Shown piece after piece: positions 34,714 to 43,243 of a stretch of 64,000 nucleotides of DNA (positions within the stretch are counted from its first letter, which is position 1; the number at the start of each line of letters is the position of its first letter). The position numbers were made by a program, and so were the translations under genes. The DNA comes from Ardenticatenaceae bacterium (GTDB lineage Bacteria; Chloroflexota; Anaerolineae; Promineifilales; Promineifilaceae). Below the pieces are notes generated by a model. The model was not told where the DNA came from. It did no database searches and was given only the letters and a program-made list of their open reading frames with translations. Location of the stretch: NCBI GenBank assembly GCA_020634235.1, contig JACKCB010000002.1, positions 1,178,001 to 1,242,000 of the forward strand, in the 5' to 3' direction.

Positions 34714-35880
34714 TTAGCTTTCCAGTTCCGGTGGAATAAGTCCCTGCCGCCGCGCTTCCTCAAAGGATAGCCCACTGGTGGCCTCGCCCCCGGCCGGGTT
34801 ACCCGTGGCTTCTTCCCAAAAAGCATCCAGGTCGACGTCGGTGGCCGCATCCTGGTCACTAAACAGATTGAACAACGGGTTGTTTTTCATTTCGGGCGTT
34901 AATACCGGCTCTGGTGCTGGTGCTGGTGCTGGTCCTGGTGCTGGTTTGGCCAGTTCCGGCCGGGGTGGCGCCGTGGTTTGGGTTAGAGCCGGCGGTGGTG
35001 GGCTGGCCTGTTTCTTGGCCGGGGGAGCAGGGCTGGGCGCAGCGGCCGCGGTTTGATTCCCGGCCGGGGTAGGCAGCAGCGTCAACAGCTCCTTAATCGC
35101 CCGCTGTGTAAACACCCATACCGTCCCAATCCGTCCCCGGCGCATCTGCGCGTCAAACACCAACATCACCATATGGCTCCGCCCCACATTGGCCAGATAC
35201 AGATCATAACGCTGCCCGGCCTGATATTGAATCGTCAGCGGCTCATCACTTTGCAGCAGGGCCGCAATTTCCAGGCTCGTCTCCAACCCACCGGCAACCA
35301 GCCTGGCCAGTTGGGCAACGTCCACTTCAAGCTGCCCTTCAGTCGCAAACACCACCCGGCCGGGGGACGTCGCCAGGATCGCCTGCGCCGCCCCCGTATC
35401 CGTTTGCAGCATCGTCAAGCAGCGCACCACTTCATCAGAAACTTCACGCTCACCCTTAATCGACTCAAAAACACTCACCGTTAACGTATCGCGCAGCGGC
35501 TCCATGCCCCCATGCAGCGCGCCACGCACACTTGCCAACAGCGAATCCGCGTCCAACGGCTTCTGAAAATAACGAAAAACATTCAGCTCCGCCGCCTCCT
35601 GTCGCCCCTGCGCCGACGAATAAGCCGTAATCATGATCACCGGCATCTCTGGGCGCACCGGCCGGATTCGCCGCACCAACTCAAAGCCACTCATCCCCGG
35701 CAAACGCACATCCGTAATCAGCAGGTCAAAAGGCACCCGCCGCAGCTCCATATATGCCTCCTCCGCCGACGGCACCCCCAAAACTTCATACTCACGATTA
35801 GACAACTCCAGCATGGAGCGCAAAAATTCCAACATCTCAAAGTGGTCATCAACCACTAAGATCTGCTTAACGTCAGCCAT
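34714..35880 (-). CDS. Response regulator with roadblock-like domain and proline-rich tail
   Basis: The 388-residue protein has a full receiver domain (1-125): D11/D12, phosphoacceptor D57 (LITDVRLPG), T84 in MITAYS and K106 in FQKPL. Residues about 150-265 resemble a roadblock/LC7 fold (ILATSPGRVVFATEGQ, YDLYLANVGRSHMVMLVFDA), often partner of small GTPases. A Pro/Ala-rich linker (about 275-335) leads to an acidic C-terminal tail ending FEEARRQGLIPPELES. There is no DNA-binding domain and no kinase beside it. GAGGAG lies 7 nt before the ATG. Output is likely by protein contact. Confidence 0.75.
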   Translation of the reverse strand: MADVKQILVVDDHFEMLEFLRSMLELSNREYEVLGVPSAEEAYMELRRVPFDLLITDVRLPGMSGFELVRRIRPVRPEMPVIMITAYSSAQGRQEAAELNVFRYFQKPLDADSLLASVRGALHGGMEPLRDTLTVSVFESIKGEREVSDEVVRCLTMLQTDTGAAQAILATSPGRVVFATEGQLEVDVAQLARLVAGGLETSLEIAALLQSDEPLTIQYQAGQRYDLYLANVGRSHMVMLVFDAQMRRGRIGTVWVFTQRAIKELLTLLPTPAGNQTAAAAPSPAPPAKKQASPPPPALTQTTAPPRPELAKPAPGPAPAPAPEPVLTPEMKNNPLFNLFSDQDAATDVDLDAFWEEATGNPAGGEATSGLSFEEARRQGLIPPELES

Positions 35881-35968
35881 GCCCGCTCCTCATCCACTGC
35901 CATCAATAACAGGACCATTCACATTCTCTCACGACCACATTATAGGAGCATCCAGCAGATCTCGCCAA

Positions 35969-35997
35969 GAAAAAAAGGTCTGCCACAGCAGACCTTT
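35969..35997 (-). terminator. Rho-independent terminator of the opp operon
   Basis: On the minus strand AAAGGTCTGC and its complement enclose a TGTG loop and are followed by a T-run. It lies about 85 bp after the oppF stop. Confidence 0.9.
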
Positions 35998-36080
35998 CAA
36001 GAAAACCATTTTGTCCGTAACCAAGAAAAGCCACATAGCCAGCTTTGCGTCCACAACGATGGGAGTGGCAATCAAGCCCA

Positions 36081-37154
36081 CTAAACTTCAACGAAGGTTG
36101 CGTTCTTCACCTTCTCCGGGTCCAACTTGCTCGCACCTGGCTCACCATCCTCCACCAACCAGCAAGCCACATAATGATCCTTGGCATAATCCTTCAGCGG
36201 CGGCTCCTCTTGCGAACACTTATCATACGCCAGAGGACAGCGCGTATGGAAACGACAACCAGACGGCGGGCGCAGCGGACTAGGCACATCACCCTCCAGA
36301 ATCACCCGTTGGCGCTTCAATGTTGGATCAGGAATCGGAATAGCCGACATCAACGCCTGCGTATACGGATGCAGTGGATTCGCATACAGCACATCCCGGC
36401 CGGCTACTTCCACCATCTTGCCCAAATACATAACGCCCACCCGGTCACTAAAATGCTCCACCACACTCAAGTTATGCGCAATGAACAAATACGTAAGGCC
36501 AAAGTCACGCTGCAATTCACGCAAGATATTCAACACCTGCGCCTGAATGGATACATCCAACGCCGAAACCGGCTCGTCACATACAATAAACTTCGGGCGC
36601 AAAGCCAGCGCCCGGGCAATGCCAATGCGCTGCCGCTGTCCACCTGAAAACTCATGCGGATAACGCCGCGCATGATCCGCCCGCATCCCCACCCGCGTCA
36701 ACATCTCCACCACAATATCATAACGCTCTTGGGCATTCTTATTCGTATGCACTCGCAAGCCCTCAGCAATACTCTCGCCAATAGGCATGCGTGGGTCCAA
36801 AGAGGAATAAGGGTCCTGAAAGATAATCTGCATCTCGCGCCGTATCTTCTTCAGTTGCGAAGCATTCAAATCAAAAACATTCTGTCCCTGAAAAATCACC
36901 TCGCCCGAAGTCGCCGGCAGCAAACGCAAAATCGTTCGCCCCACAGTGGTCTTGCCACAACCAGACTCACCAACCAGGCCAAACGTTTCCCCTTCATAAA
37001 TGTGAAAAGATACGTTATCGACTGCCTTCACCCATGCGCTCACACGCTGCAACAAACCGCTGCGCACCGGAAAATACTTTACCAGGTTATTAACCTCGAT
37101 AAGAATTTGGCGCTTTCCCTGGCCATTATTGTCCGACTTTCTGTCAGTAGCCAT
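36081..37154 (-). CDS. oppF: Oligopeptide/dipeptide ABC transporter ATP-binding protein (OppF/DppF)
   Basis: This 357-residue ABC ATPase has Walker A GESGCGKT (about 54-61), the Q loop IFQDPYSSLDP, the signature LSGG-type FSGGQRQRIGIARALALRP, Walker B FIVCDEP and the switch histidine in YLFIAHNLS. The C-terminal oligo_HPY extension (CRFHTRCPLAYDKC) is the cysteine motif typical of peptide transporters. It forms the nucleotide-binding pair with OppD. ATG 37154 has AGGAGG 10 nt upstream. It is the last gene of the operon. Confidence 0.95.
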   Translation of the reverse strand: MATDRKSDNNGQGKRQILIEVNNLVKYFPVRSGLLQRVSAWVKAVDNVSFHIYEGETFGLVGESGCGKTTVGRTILRLLPATSGEVIFQGQNVFDLNASQLKKIRREMQIIFQDPYSSLDPRMPIGESIAEGLRVHTNKNAQERYDIVVEMLTRVGMRADHARRYPHEFSGGQRQRIGIARALALRPKFIVCDEPVSALDVSIQAQVLNILRELQRDFGLTYLFIAHNLSVVEHFSDRVGVMYLGKMVEVAGRDVLYANPLHPYTQALMSAIPIPDPTLKRQRVILEGDVPSPLRPPSGCRFHTRCPLAYDKCSQEEPPLKDYAKDHYVACWLVEDGEPGASKLDPEKVKNATFVEV

Positions 37155-37170
37155 CACTCAACATCCTCCT

Positions 37171-38160
37171 CTACTCGTACAGCCAGCATCGGACCTTATG
37201 ATTTGGCCCAATCGTCTTTAGCTCCGGTTCTTCTTCGGTACAGATTGTCAGGTTGTTCTGAACACGCGGTAAACAACGCGGCGCAAACTTGCAACCTGGC
37301 GGCAGGTCAATCAAATTGGGCACGGAACCTGGAATGGCAAACAACTCCTTTCCGGCCTGCCCCAATACCGGCGTCGAACCAATCAGAGCTTCCGTATAAG
37401 GATGCTTCGGTGATTTATAAAGCTCAACCACAGGCGCTTCCTCAACAATACGCCCCGCATACATCACCTCAACCCGATCACACATCTCAGCCACAACACC
37501 CAGGTCATGCGTGATCAAGATGATCGACGTCTCCATCTTGGAACGCAAATTGCGCATCAAATCCAAGATCTGCGCCTGAATCGTTACATCCAGGGCCGTC
37601 GTCGGCTCGTCAGCAATCAGCAGCTCCGGCACACAGGCCAGCGCCATTGCAATCATAACACGCTGCGCCATCCCACCAGACAATTCATGGGGAAAAGCCT
37701 TGACTCGCGATTCCGGCTCAGGAATGCCGACCATATTCAGCAGTTCAATCGCCCGCTTCTCACCCGCTTCCTTGCCCAGGTCCTGATGAATGAACAACAC
37801 CTCAGACAACTGCTCACCAACACGAAAGACCGGATTCAAACAGCTAGTAGGCTGCTGAAAAATCATCGAGATGCGGTTTCCACGCATCTTCAGCATCTTG
37901 GCTTCCGGCAGCTCCACCAGGTCCTCATTATCAAAGATGATTTGTCCTTCAACAATCTCGCCCGGCTGGCCAATCAAACGCATGATAGAAAGAGAGGTTA
38001 CACTTTTTCCACAACCCGATTCGCCGACAAGCCCAAGCACCTCGCCGCGTTTGACATAGAAATCAACCCCGTCTACAGCACGAACTACACCTGACTCAGT
38101 GAAGAACTGGGTTTTCAGGCCCCGAACTTCAAGGATAACTTCGCTCTTATCGTTCGCCAC
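37171..38160 (-). CDS. oppD: Oligopeptide/dipeptide ABC transporter ATP-binding protein (OppD/DppD)
   Basis: This 329-residue ABC ATPase starts with GTG at 38160. It shows Walker A GESGCGKS (about 43-50), IFQQPTSCLNP (Q loop), ELSGGMAQRVMIAMALA (signature), LLIADEPTTALD (Walker B) and ILITHDLG (switch). The C-terminal extension has CKFAPRCLP and a later Cys pair, as in OppD proteins. Thirteen to twenty base-pair gaps on either side support one transcript with oppC and oppF. No CCCGGCCGGG occurs in this operon. Confidence 0.95.
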   Translation of the reverse strand: MANDKSEVILEVRGLKTQFFTESGVVRAVDGVDFYVKRGEVLGLVGESGCGKSVTSLSIMRLIGQPGEIVEGQIIFDNEDLVELPEAKMLKMRGNRISMIFQQPTSCLNPVFRVGEQLSEVLFIHQDLGKEAGEKRAIELLNMVGIPEPESRVKAFPHELSGGMAQRVMIAMALACVPELLIADEPTTALDVTIQAQILDLMRNLRSKMETSIILITHDLGVVAEMCDRVEVMYAGRIVEEAPVVELYKSPKHPYTEALIGSTPVLGQAGKELFAIPGSVPNLIDLPPGCKFAPRCLPRVQNNLTICTEEEPELKTIGPNHKVRCWLYE

Positions 38161-38183
38161 TATTATCTACCTCTCTTCCAGAC

Positions 38184-39164
38184 TTAAAGCTTCAAGCGCG
38201 GGTCAAGCGCATCGCGCAGCCCATCACCAAAGTAATTGAATGCCAGCGTCATCAAGAAGATCGCCAGCCCCGGATACAATGCCTTCCACGGCGCCGTGAA
38301 CATGTCCTTCTGCACGTCCTGCAGCATGTTCCCCCACGTCGCCACCGGCTGCTGAATCCCAAACCCCAGGAAACTCAGCGCCGATTCCACCAGAATCACC
38401 CCGCCCAACCCCAACGTCGCGCTCACAATAATCGGCGGCAGCGAGTTCGGCACCATGTGCCGGGTGATGATCTGCGCGTCACTCATCCCCAACGCCTTCG
38501 CCGCCTCCGTGTACTCCTGGTTTCGCAGGCTCAGCACCATCCCCCGCGCCAGGCGGCACGCCCCTGTCCAGCCCAGCGAACTCAGGATCAGGATGATCAC
38601 CACCGCCTGGCTCCACTCTGGCGGCAAAAACGGGATGTTCACGTTACGCAAGATGGCCGACAACGTCAACAACAGCGGCAGCAGCGGCAGAATAATGATG
38701 AACTCCACCGTCCGCTGAATCAGGTTGTCCACCGTCCCGCCAAAGTACCCCGAAATTGCCCCCACAAAGATGCCAAACGTCTCGCGCACAAACACCACCG
38801 TGAAGGCAATCGTCAGCGACAACCGCCCGGCCAGCAGCAGGCGCATCAACACATCCCGGCCGAGTTCATCCGTCCCCAGCCGGTGTTCCGCCGAGGGCGC
38901 GGCATTGCGCGAGGCCAGGTCCTGCGAGTCCCGGTCATAGTTGACGTATTCCCCCTTGGAGACGTTGTAATACGTCATCCGGCCCAAGATCATCGGCCCA
39001 AAGGTGACCAGCAGGATCATGGCCAGCATCAGCACCAGGCTGGCCGTCGCCAGCCGGTGCCGCCGCAGCCGCTTCCAATAGGTCATGATCAACGCTTCTG
39101 GTTTGTCGGTCAGCAAGGCTTCCGCTTGCAGGGAATCGACATCAATTTCAGCTACAGATGACAT
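38184..39164 (-). CDS. oppC: Oligopeptide/dipeptide ABC transporter permease (OppC/DppC)
   Basis: This 326-residue permease has an N-terminal cytoplasmic stretch, a first membrane helix (about 36-58), the outside loop typical of OppC (HRLGTDELGRDVLMRLLLAGR), five further membrane segments and the EAA-type loop EYTEAAKALGMSDAQIITRHM that contacts the ATPases. GAGGAG precedes the ATG by 6 nt. It pairs with OppB to form the channel. Confidence 0.95.
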   Translation of the reverse strand: MSSVAEIDVDSLQAEALLTDKPEALIMTYWKRLRRHRLATASLVLMLAMILLVTFGPMILGRMTYYNVSKGEYVNYDRDSQDLASRNAAPSAEHRLGTDELGRDVLMRLLLAGRLSLTIAFTVVFVRETFGIFVGAISGYFGGTVDNLIQRTVEFIIILPLLPLLLTLSAILRNVNIPFLPPEWSQAVVIILILSSLGWTGACRLARGMVLSLRNQEYTEAAKALGMSDAQIITRHMVPNSLPPIIVSATLGLGGVILVESALSFLGFGIQQPVATWGNMLQDVQKDMFTAPWKALYPGLAIFLMTLAFNYFGDGLRDALDPRLKL

Positions 39165-39238
39165 GAACTACTCCTCGCTCTCTCTTCTTCACAATCACTA
39201 CCTATTGCCGCGCTCAGGGTGGCACCGGGCGCAGTTGC

Positions 39239-40429
39239 TTAGGCAAACCGGATGCGCGGATCGACAATCGTGTACAGAATATCGCCAACCAGCGTCGCAA
39301 TTACCACCAAAATCGCAGAGATGAACAGGTACGCCATCACAATCGGCCAATCATCCGACGAAAGCGCCTGGATGAACAACCGCCCCATTCCCGGATAGTT
39401 GAAGATCGTCTCGGTGATGATTGCACCACCAAAGATGCCCGGGATCTCAAATACCACAATGGTGATCAAAGGGATCAGGGCGTTGCGCGCCGCATGCTTC
39501 ATAATGACCGACCGTTCGCGCAGCCCTTTGGCCCGCGCCGTGCGCACGTAATCTTGCCGCAGCACTTCCAGCATAGAGGAGCGCATGAAGCGGCTCCAGC
39601 CGGCCAAAGACAACAGGCTGAGCATCATCGTCGGCAGAACCAGGTGCAGCAGCATGTCCGCAAAAGAGCCGGCGCTAATGCCCAGGAAAGCGCCCATGCT
39701 GCCCGGCAAAATGCGCAAATCCACCACATTGCCGGTGGGGAAATAAGGCAACCCCCAATCCTTAAACTTCAGTCCGAAGATGATGATCAGCATCAGGCCA
39801 AACCAGAACGCGGGCATGGAAATGCCAAAGAAGCTAAACGTCGTCACAATGTAGTCCAGCCGCGAATACTGCTTAACCGCCGAGATAATCCCAATGGGGA
39901 TGGCGACCACCAGGGAAATAAATGCGGCCGTGGCCGTCAGGCGAATGGTATTCCAGATGCGACCAGTTAGCACCTCGGTGACTGGCACGCCCCGTGCAAC
40001 CTTCCACGACTCACCAAAATCCAGGCGAATTATGCCCCTGGAGCAGGGCGGGACCTTCAGGTGGGAGGCAGCATTGGCGTTGGTGCCCCCAACGTCCTGG
40101 CAGCTCGGTGTTTGATAATCTGCCCAGGTACCTGTAATAACGAGTTTGCCATTAAGATCGGGGTTTCCCAGCGCATCACCAACTTCGTCCAACCAGTCCT
40201 CGCCAAACATCCAGGTAAGATAGGCAAGATAAATCGGCTGGTTCAAACCTAAAGCGGCCTCCATTCGTGCGATCTCTTCTGGGGTGAAGCGAGCACGACG
40301 GTCGGCAGTAACATTCAACCCTGATAAGGGGCCACCAGGCACAGCATTCAACAGCAAGAAGATTGCAATGGTTGCAGCAATGACAACAATAACCATTTGG
40401 AAGCCACGCCGTATCAGGTAATTGGTCAT
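39239..40429 (-). CDS. oppB: Oligopeptide/dipeptide ABC transporter permease (OppB/DppB)
   Basis: This 396-residue permease begins LIRRGFQMVIVVIAATIAIF (helix 1, about 9-30) and has five more membrane segments, with the EAA loop YVRTARAKGLRERSVIMKHA near 295. It is about 60 residues longer than typical OppB because of an inserted outside region (about 75-130) that contains a Cys pair (SCQDVGG, PPCSRG). The insertion is a real, in-frame feature whose function is unknown. AGGAGG lies just before the ATG. First gene of oppBCDF. Confidence 0.92.
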   Translation of the reverse strand: MTNYLIRRGFQMVIVVIAATIAIFLLLNAVPGGPLSGLNVTADRRARFTPEEIARMEAALGLNQPIYLAYLTWMFGEDWLDEVGDALGNPDLNGKLVITGTWADYQTPSCQDVGGTNANAASHLKVPPCSRGIIRLDFGESWKVARGVPVTEVLTGRIWNTIRLTATAAFISLVVAIPIGIISAVKQYSRLDYIVTTFSFFGISMPAFWFGLMLIIIFGLKFKDWGLPYFPTGNVVDLRILPGSMGAFLGISAGSFADMLLHLVLPTMMLSLLSLAGWSRFMRSSMLEVLRQDYVRTARAKGLRERSVIMKHAARNALIPLITIVVFEIPGIFGGAIITETIFNYPGMGRLFIQALSSDDWPIVMAYLFISAILVVIATLVGDILYTIVDPRIRFA

Positions 40430-40727
40430 TTATACCTCCTCGAAGGATGTGCTCTGTGCAAGATTCGCGGACTAGAAAGCGAAGTTTTTCTCAACCGGCA
40501 CTGACTATTTTAGCCATCCTATGCCATTTGCCAAGCAGATGCTCTACCCGGCCGGGAAACGCCACATTCACCACCCACCACTCAGCCCATCAGCAGCGAA
40601 ACAACTGCGTGCGCCAGGCACCCAGAAAAGCCCGCCCTCCTAATCTAACTGGGCAGAAACAACGAAGCAGGCGAACTTTGATGCACACTTGGGAAGACCC
40701 CTGGGGCCGGATAATCCTGGCTCTCAA
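40430..40727. other. Intergenic region between the solute-binding protein gene and oppB
   Basis: No convincing reading frame was found. One CCCGGCCGGG lies at about 40547, the only copy within several kilobases. The region must contain the promoter or processing site for oppBCDF if the upstream terminator is efficient; no clear -35/-10 pair was identified by eye. Confidence 0.4.
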
Positions 40728-40767
40728 TAAAAAAAGTAGTGGCAGCACACAAGGCACTGCCACTACT
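40728..40767 (-). terminator. Terminator after the solute-binding protein gene
   Basis: On the minus strand AGTAGTGGCAG pairs with its complement around an 11-nt loop and is followed by seven T. It starts 23 bp after the stop. Partial read-through would give high binding protein and low permease levels. Confidence 0.92.
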
Positions 40768-40790
40768 CTTAATCAAAGCTCAATCACACA

Positions 40791-42779
40791 CTAGTCAGTG
40801 AAGCCGATCTCGTACAAGTTGTACAGTTCGGAGTTCTCGGTCGGGTCAACGCTGAAGTTCTTCACCTCAGGACGGGCCGCAGCAACCTTTAGACGCAGGA
40901 ACAGCGGGATAATCGGCACGTTCTCGGAGAAGATACGCTGTGCTTCCTTGTGGTTTTCTTCGTACTCAGGTGTACCAGGCAGAGAGCCGAGGGCACTCTG
41001 GCAAACCGCGTCGTAATCAGCATTGCTCCAACCAGTATTGTTGGAACCACCCCAACCGGAGAAGCCAAGCTCCGGATCGCCAGGAATTTCGCTGGTGATA
41101 TACAGGTTGCAGGAAGGCTCAACACCGGTCAGCCAGGCGAACTCGCCCAGGTCATACTTACGGCCAAACAGCACGCCGTCAGGACCATCAGCAAACCATT
41201 CGCTGGAAGGCAGGTAATACAGATCAACATCGACGCCACAGCCGACCAGGTTCTCCTTGAAGATCTGGGTCAACTGCTGGCGCATCTCGTTACCAGAGGT
41301 GGTGCCGAGCGTTACCTTGAAGGGCGTACCATCCCACTTGGCATCGCCATTCTCAACGTTCGCGGAGCTGTACTCGCGGAAACCATCGCCATCGGTGTCG
41401 AGGAAACCAACTTCGTCAAGCAGGGCGTTGGCCGCTTCCACGTCATACGGCCATTCGGTCAGGCCTTCGGGATACAGCGGGTGAACGCTGGGGATGTAGG
41501 TATGGATCACTTCAGAGCGACCATAGAGGATGTTGTCAACCATGCTCTGGCGGTCGGTGCACATGGTCATAGCCTGGCGCACACGCACGTCGGAGAACCA
41601 GTCGGGACGAGTCTCAGCATATTCCGGAATTGGCAGAATATTGAAGTCAATGTGCTCGAACACGGTACCGGTCTGGAAGTAGGGGACCAACAGGCCCTGG
41701 CTCTCGGCTTCGATGAGGAACGGCGCCTGGCCTACGTCCATACCATCTTGCGTACCAATGTCACACTGACCAGCCAGCAACTGGGCAACGAGCTGGTTGG
41801 TGTCGGGGATGAACTTGTAGGTAACGGTCTCAACCTTCGGGTAGCCTTCGGAGGCGCGGTAGTAATTCTCGTTCTTCACGAGGGTGATGTGGTCACCAGC
41901 AACCCATTCAGAAATCTTGAAGGGGCCATGGCCAATGGGCATACGGTTGGACTCTTCCGCCTCAACCAGTTCAGCACCGGTGAAGCTGCCCCAAGCCGCG
42001 CGCGGCAGTGGCGTCCAAACATTCAGGAAGTAAGTGGAGTCACGCCAACCGGGCAGACCAGTCCAGCGCACGCTCAGGTCGCCAGTCGCTTCGTAGCTGG
42101 CAGTGCGATCAATGGCGAACTTGCTGGACGGCGTGTCGGGGTCGGAACCAAGCTCGAAGGCGTAAACAGAGTCATCGGCGGTCACCGGAGTACCATCGGA
42201 CCAAACCAACGGCTTGAAGGTGAAGTCAACAACCATCTGCTCCATCTGCAGGGCGGCAGAACCGTCGTATTCAACATCTTCACCGGCCGCGTTACGGACC
42301 GTAACGCCGGCTTCCAAAGTAACCACTTCGCCAGTCACGTCAGCAACGGTATCGCCAGGGGCCACGTCAACAACGTTGATCACGGCGTCGCCATCGGCCA
42401 GGCTGGGCAGTTTCTCCAGACCCTGCGCCTGGTAACCGTAGGACAGGTTGGTGGTCAGGTTCTCGTAAACACCATGCAGAACGGCGCTCTTAACCAGCAT
42501 GTTGGTACCATACCAGTAGAGAGTTTCCGGTTCCTGAGCCATGCAGATGATCAGGTCGGTGGGCGCGGGTGCTTCTTCAACTGGTGCCTCAACCGGAACT
42601 TCAACCGTCTCGGTGACGACACGGGTAACCTCTACCGGCTGTCCTTCCACCGTTACGGTTTCCTGGACAACACGGGTTACCTCTACAATCTTCTCTTCAA
42701 CTGTCGGCTGGCAAGCGGCAAGAGCTACCAGGGCCAACATAACTACTACGGCAAGAATTGCCCAACGTTTGGTAAACAT
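40791..42779 (-). CDS. Peptide ABC transporter solute-binding lipoprotein (family 5)
   Basis: The 662-residue protein starts at ATG 42779 after AGGAGG. It has a lipoprotein signal (FTKRWAILAVVVMLALVALA) with lipidated C23, then a repeated linker (VEVTRVV twice, with ETVTV and ETVEV) to about residue 70. The SBP_bac_5 domain fills the rest: GHGPFKISEWVAGDHITLVK is the family's peptide-cradle signature, with VRQAMTMCTDRQSMVDNILY further on. It should capture oligopeptides outside the membrane for OppBCDF encoded downstream. The Val-rich repeated linker is common in lipoproteins of this type of organism. Confidence 0.93.
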   Translation of the reverse strand: MFTKRWAILAVVVMLALVALAACQPTVEEKIVEVTRVVQETVTVEGQPVEVTRVVTETVEVPVEAPVEEAPAPTDLIICMAQEPETLYWYGTNMLVKSAVLHGVYENLTTNLSYGYQAQGLEKLPSLADGDAVINVVDVAPGDTVADVTGEVVTLEAGVTVRNAAGEDVEYDGSAALQMEQMVVDFTFKPLVWSDGTPVTADDSVYAFELGSDPDTPSSKFAIDRTASYEATGDLSVRWTGLPGWRDSTYFLNVWTPLPRAAWGSFTGAELVEAEESNRMPIGHGPFKISEWVAGDHITLVKNENYYRASEGYPKVETVTYKFIPDTNQLVAQLLAGQCDIGTQDGMDVGQAPFLIEAESQGLLVPYFQTGTVFEHIDFNILPIPEYAETRPDWFSDVRVRQAMTMCTDRQSMVDNILYGRSEVIHTYIPSVHPLYPEGLTEWPYDVEAANALLDEVGFLDTDGDGFREYSSANVENGDAKWDGTPFKVTLGTTSGNEMRQQLTQIFKENLVGCGVDVDLYYLPSSEWFADGPDGVLFGRKYDLGEFAWLTGVEPSCNLYITSEIPGDPELGFSGWGGSNNTGWSNADYDAVCQSALGSLPGTPEYEENHKEAQRIFSENVPIIPLFLRLKVAAARPEVKNFSVDPTENSELYNLYEIGFTD

Positions 42780-42939
42780 AGTTTTTTGCTTTCCTCCTCG
42801 AAAGAGCTTCAACTGAATCCTTGTATTCAAATCACTTGTGCTTGAATCACGCTTCTCAATCTTATGTCCCAGAGGTCACCTCCATGTGATGGTCTCTAAC
42901 AGCGTTGCCGTCTATCAGCCACGCGATCAGGATATCAGC

Positions 42940-42957
42940 GTGTAAACGCTATTACAC
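42940..42957. promoter_or_regulatory. Dyad operator GTGTAA-N6-TTACAC
   Basis: A perfect 6+6 bp inverted repeat lies about 9-26 bp downstream of the predicted transcription start of the solute-binding gene. Position and symmetry suit a dimeric repressor. The regulator is not identified. Confidence 0.5.
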
Positions 42958-42972
42958 CCAATGCTGTATGTT

Positions 42973-43000
42973 ATTCTAAATCAATCGCGATAAATGTCAA
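42973..43000 (-). promoter_or_regulatory. Sigma-70 promoter of the solute-binding protein gene
   Basis: On the minus strand a consensus TTGACA (42995-43000) and TAGAAT (42973-42978) are 16 bp apart. The leader to ATG 42779 would be about 185 nt, long enough for post-transcriptional control. Confidence 0.65.
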
Positions 43001-43243
43001 ATGAGAGGCAATTAAGGGTCATTTTGGGGACAAACAGCAATTTCGCAATGGCAGAACAGGAAAAAAACGCTGTCAGTGAATAATTTACCAGAAAAATGAC
43101 GCCCGGCAAACATGGTCACAATGAGCATCTGTAGGGACAGATAAAGCCCACCTTTGGACGCTGGCGGCGTAATGAAGTTGTAAGAACCTGCTGGTATCAT
43201 TTGGACGATTGGTTACCGGATTCATTTGGAGGCTGTTGTAACG

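Larger units (their letters stand above)
42780..43243. other. Divergent intergenic region with opp promoter and operator
   Basis: This 464-bp region is more AT-rich than its flanks and has no convincing gene. It holds the promoter and dyad described separately for the solute-binding gene, and must also hold the promoter of the oxidoreductase gene on the plus strand, which was not identified. Confidence 0.6.

Noticed and set aside
40950..42845. 631-codon plus-strand frame opposite the solute-binding protein
   Set aside because: It mirrors a recognised family-5 binding protein with lipobox, ribosome site and terminator; the antisense frame has no recognisable domain.
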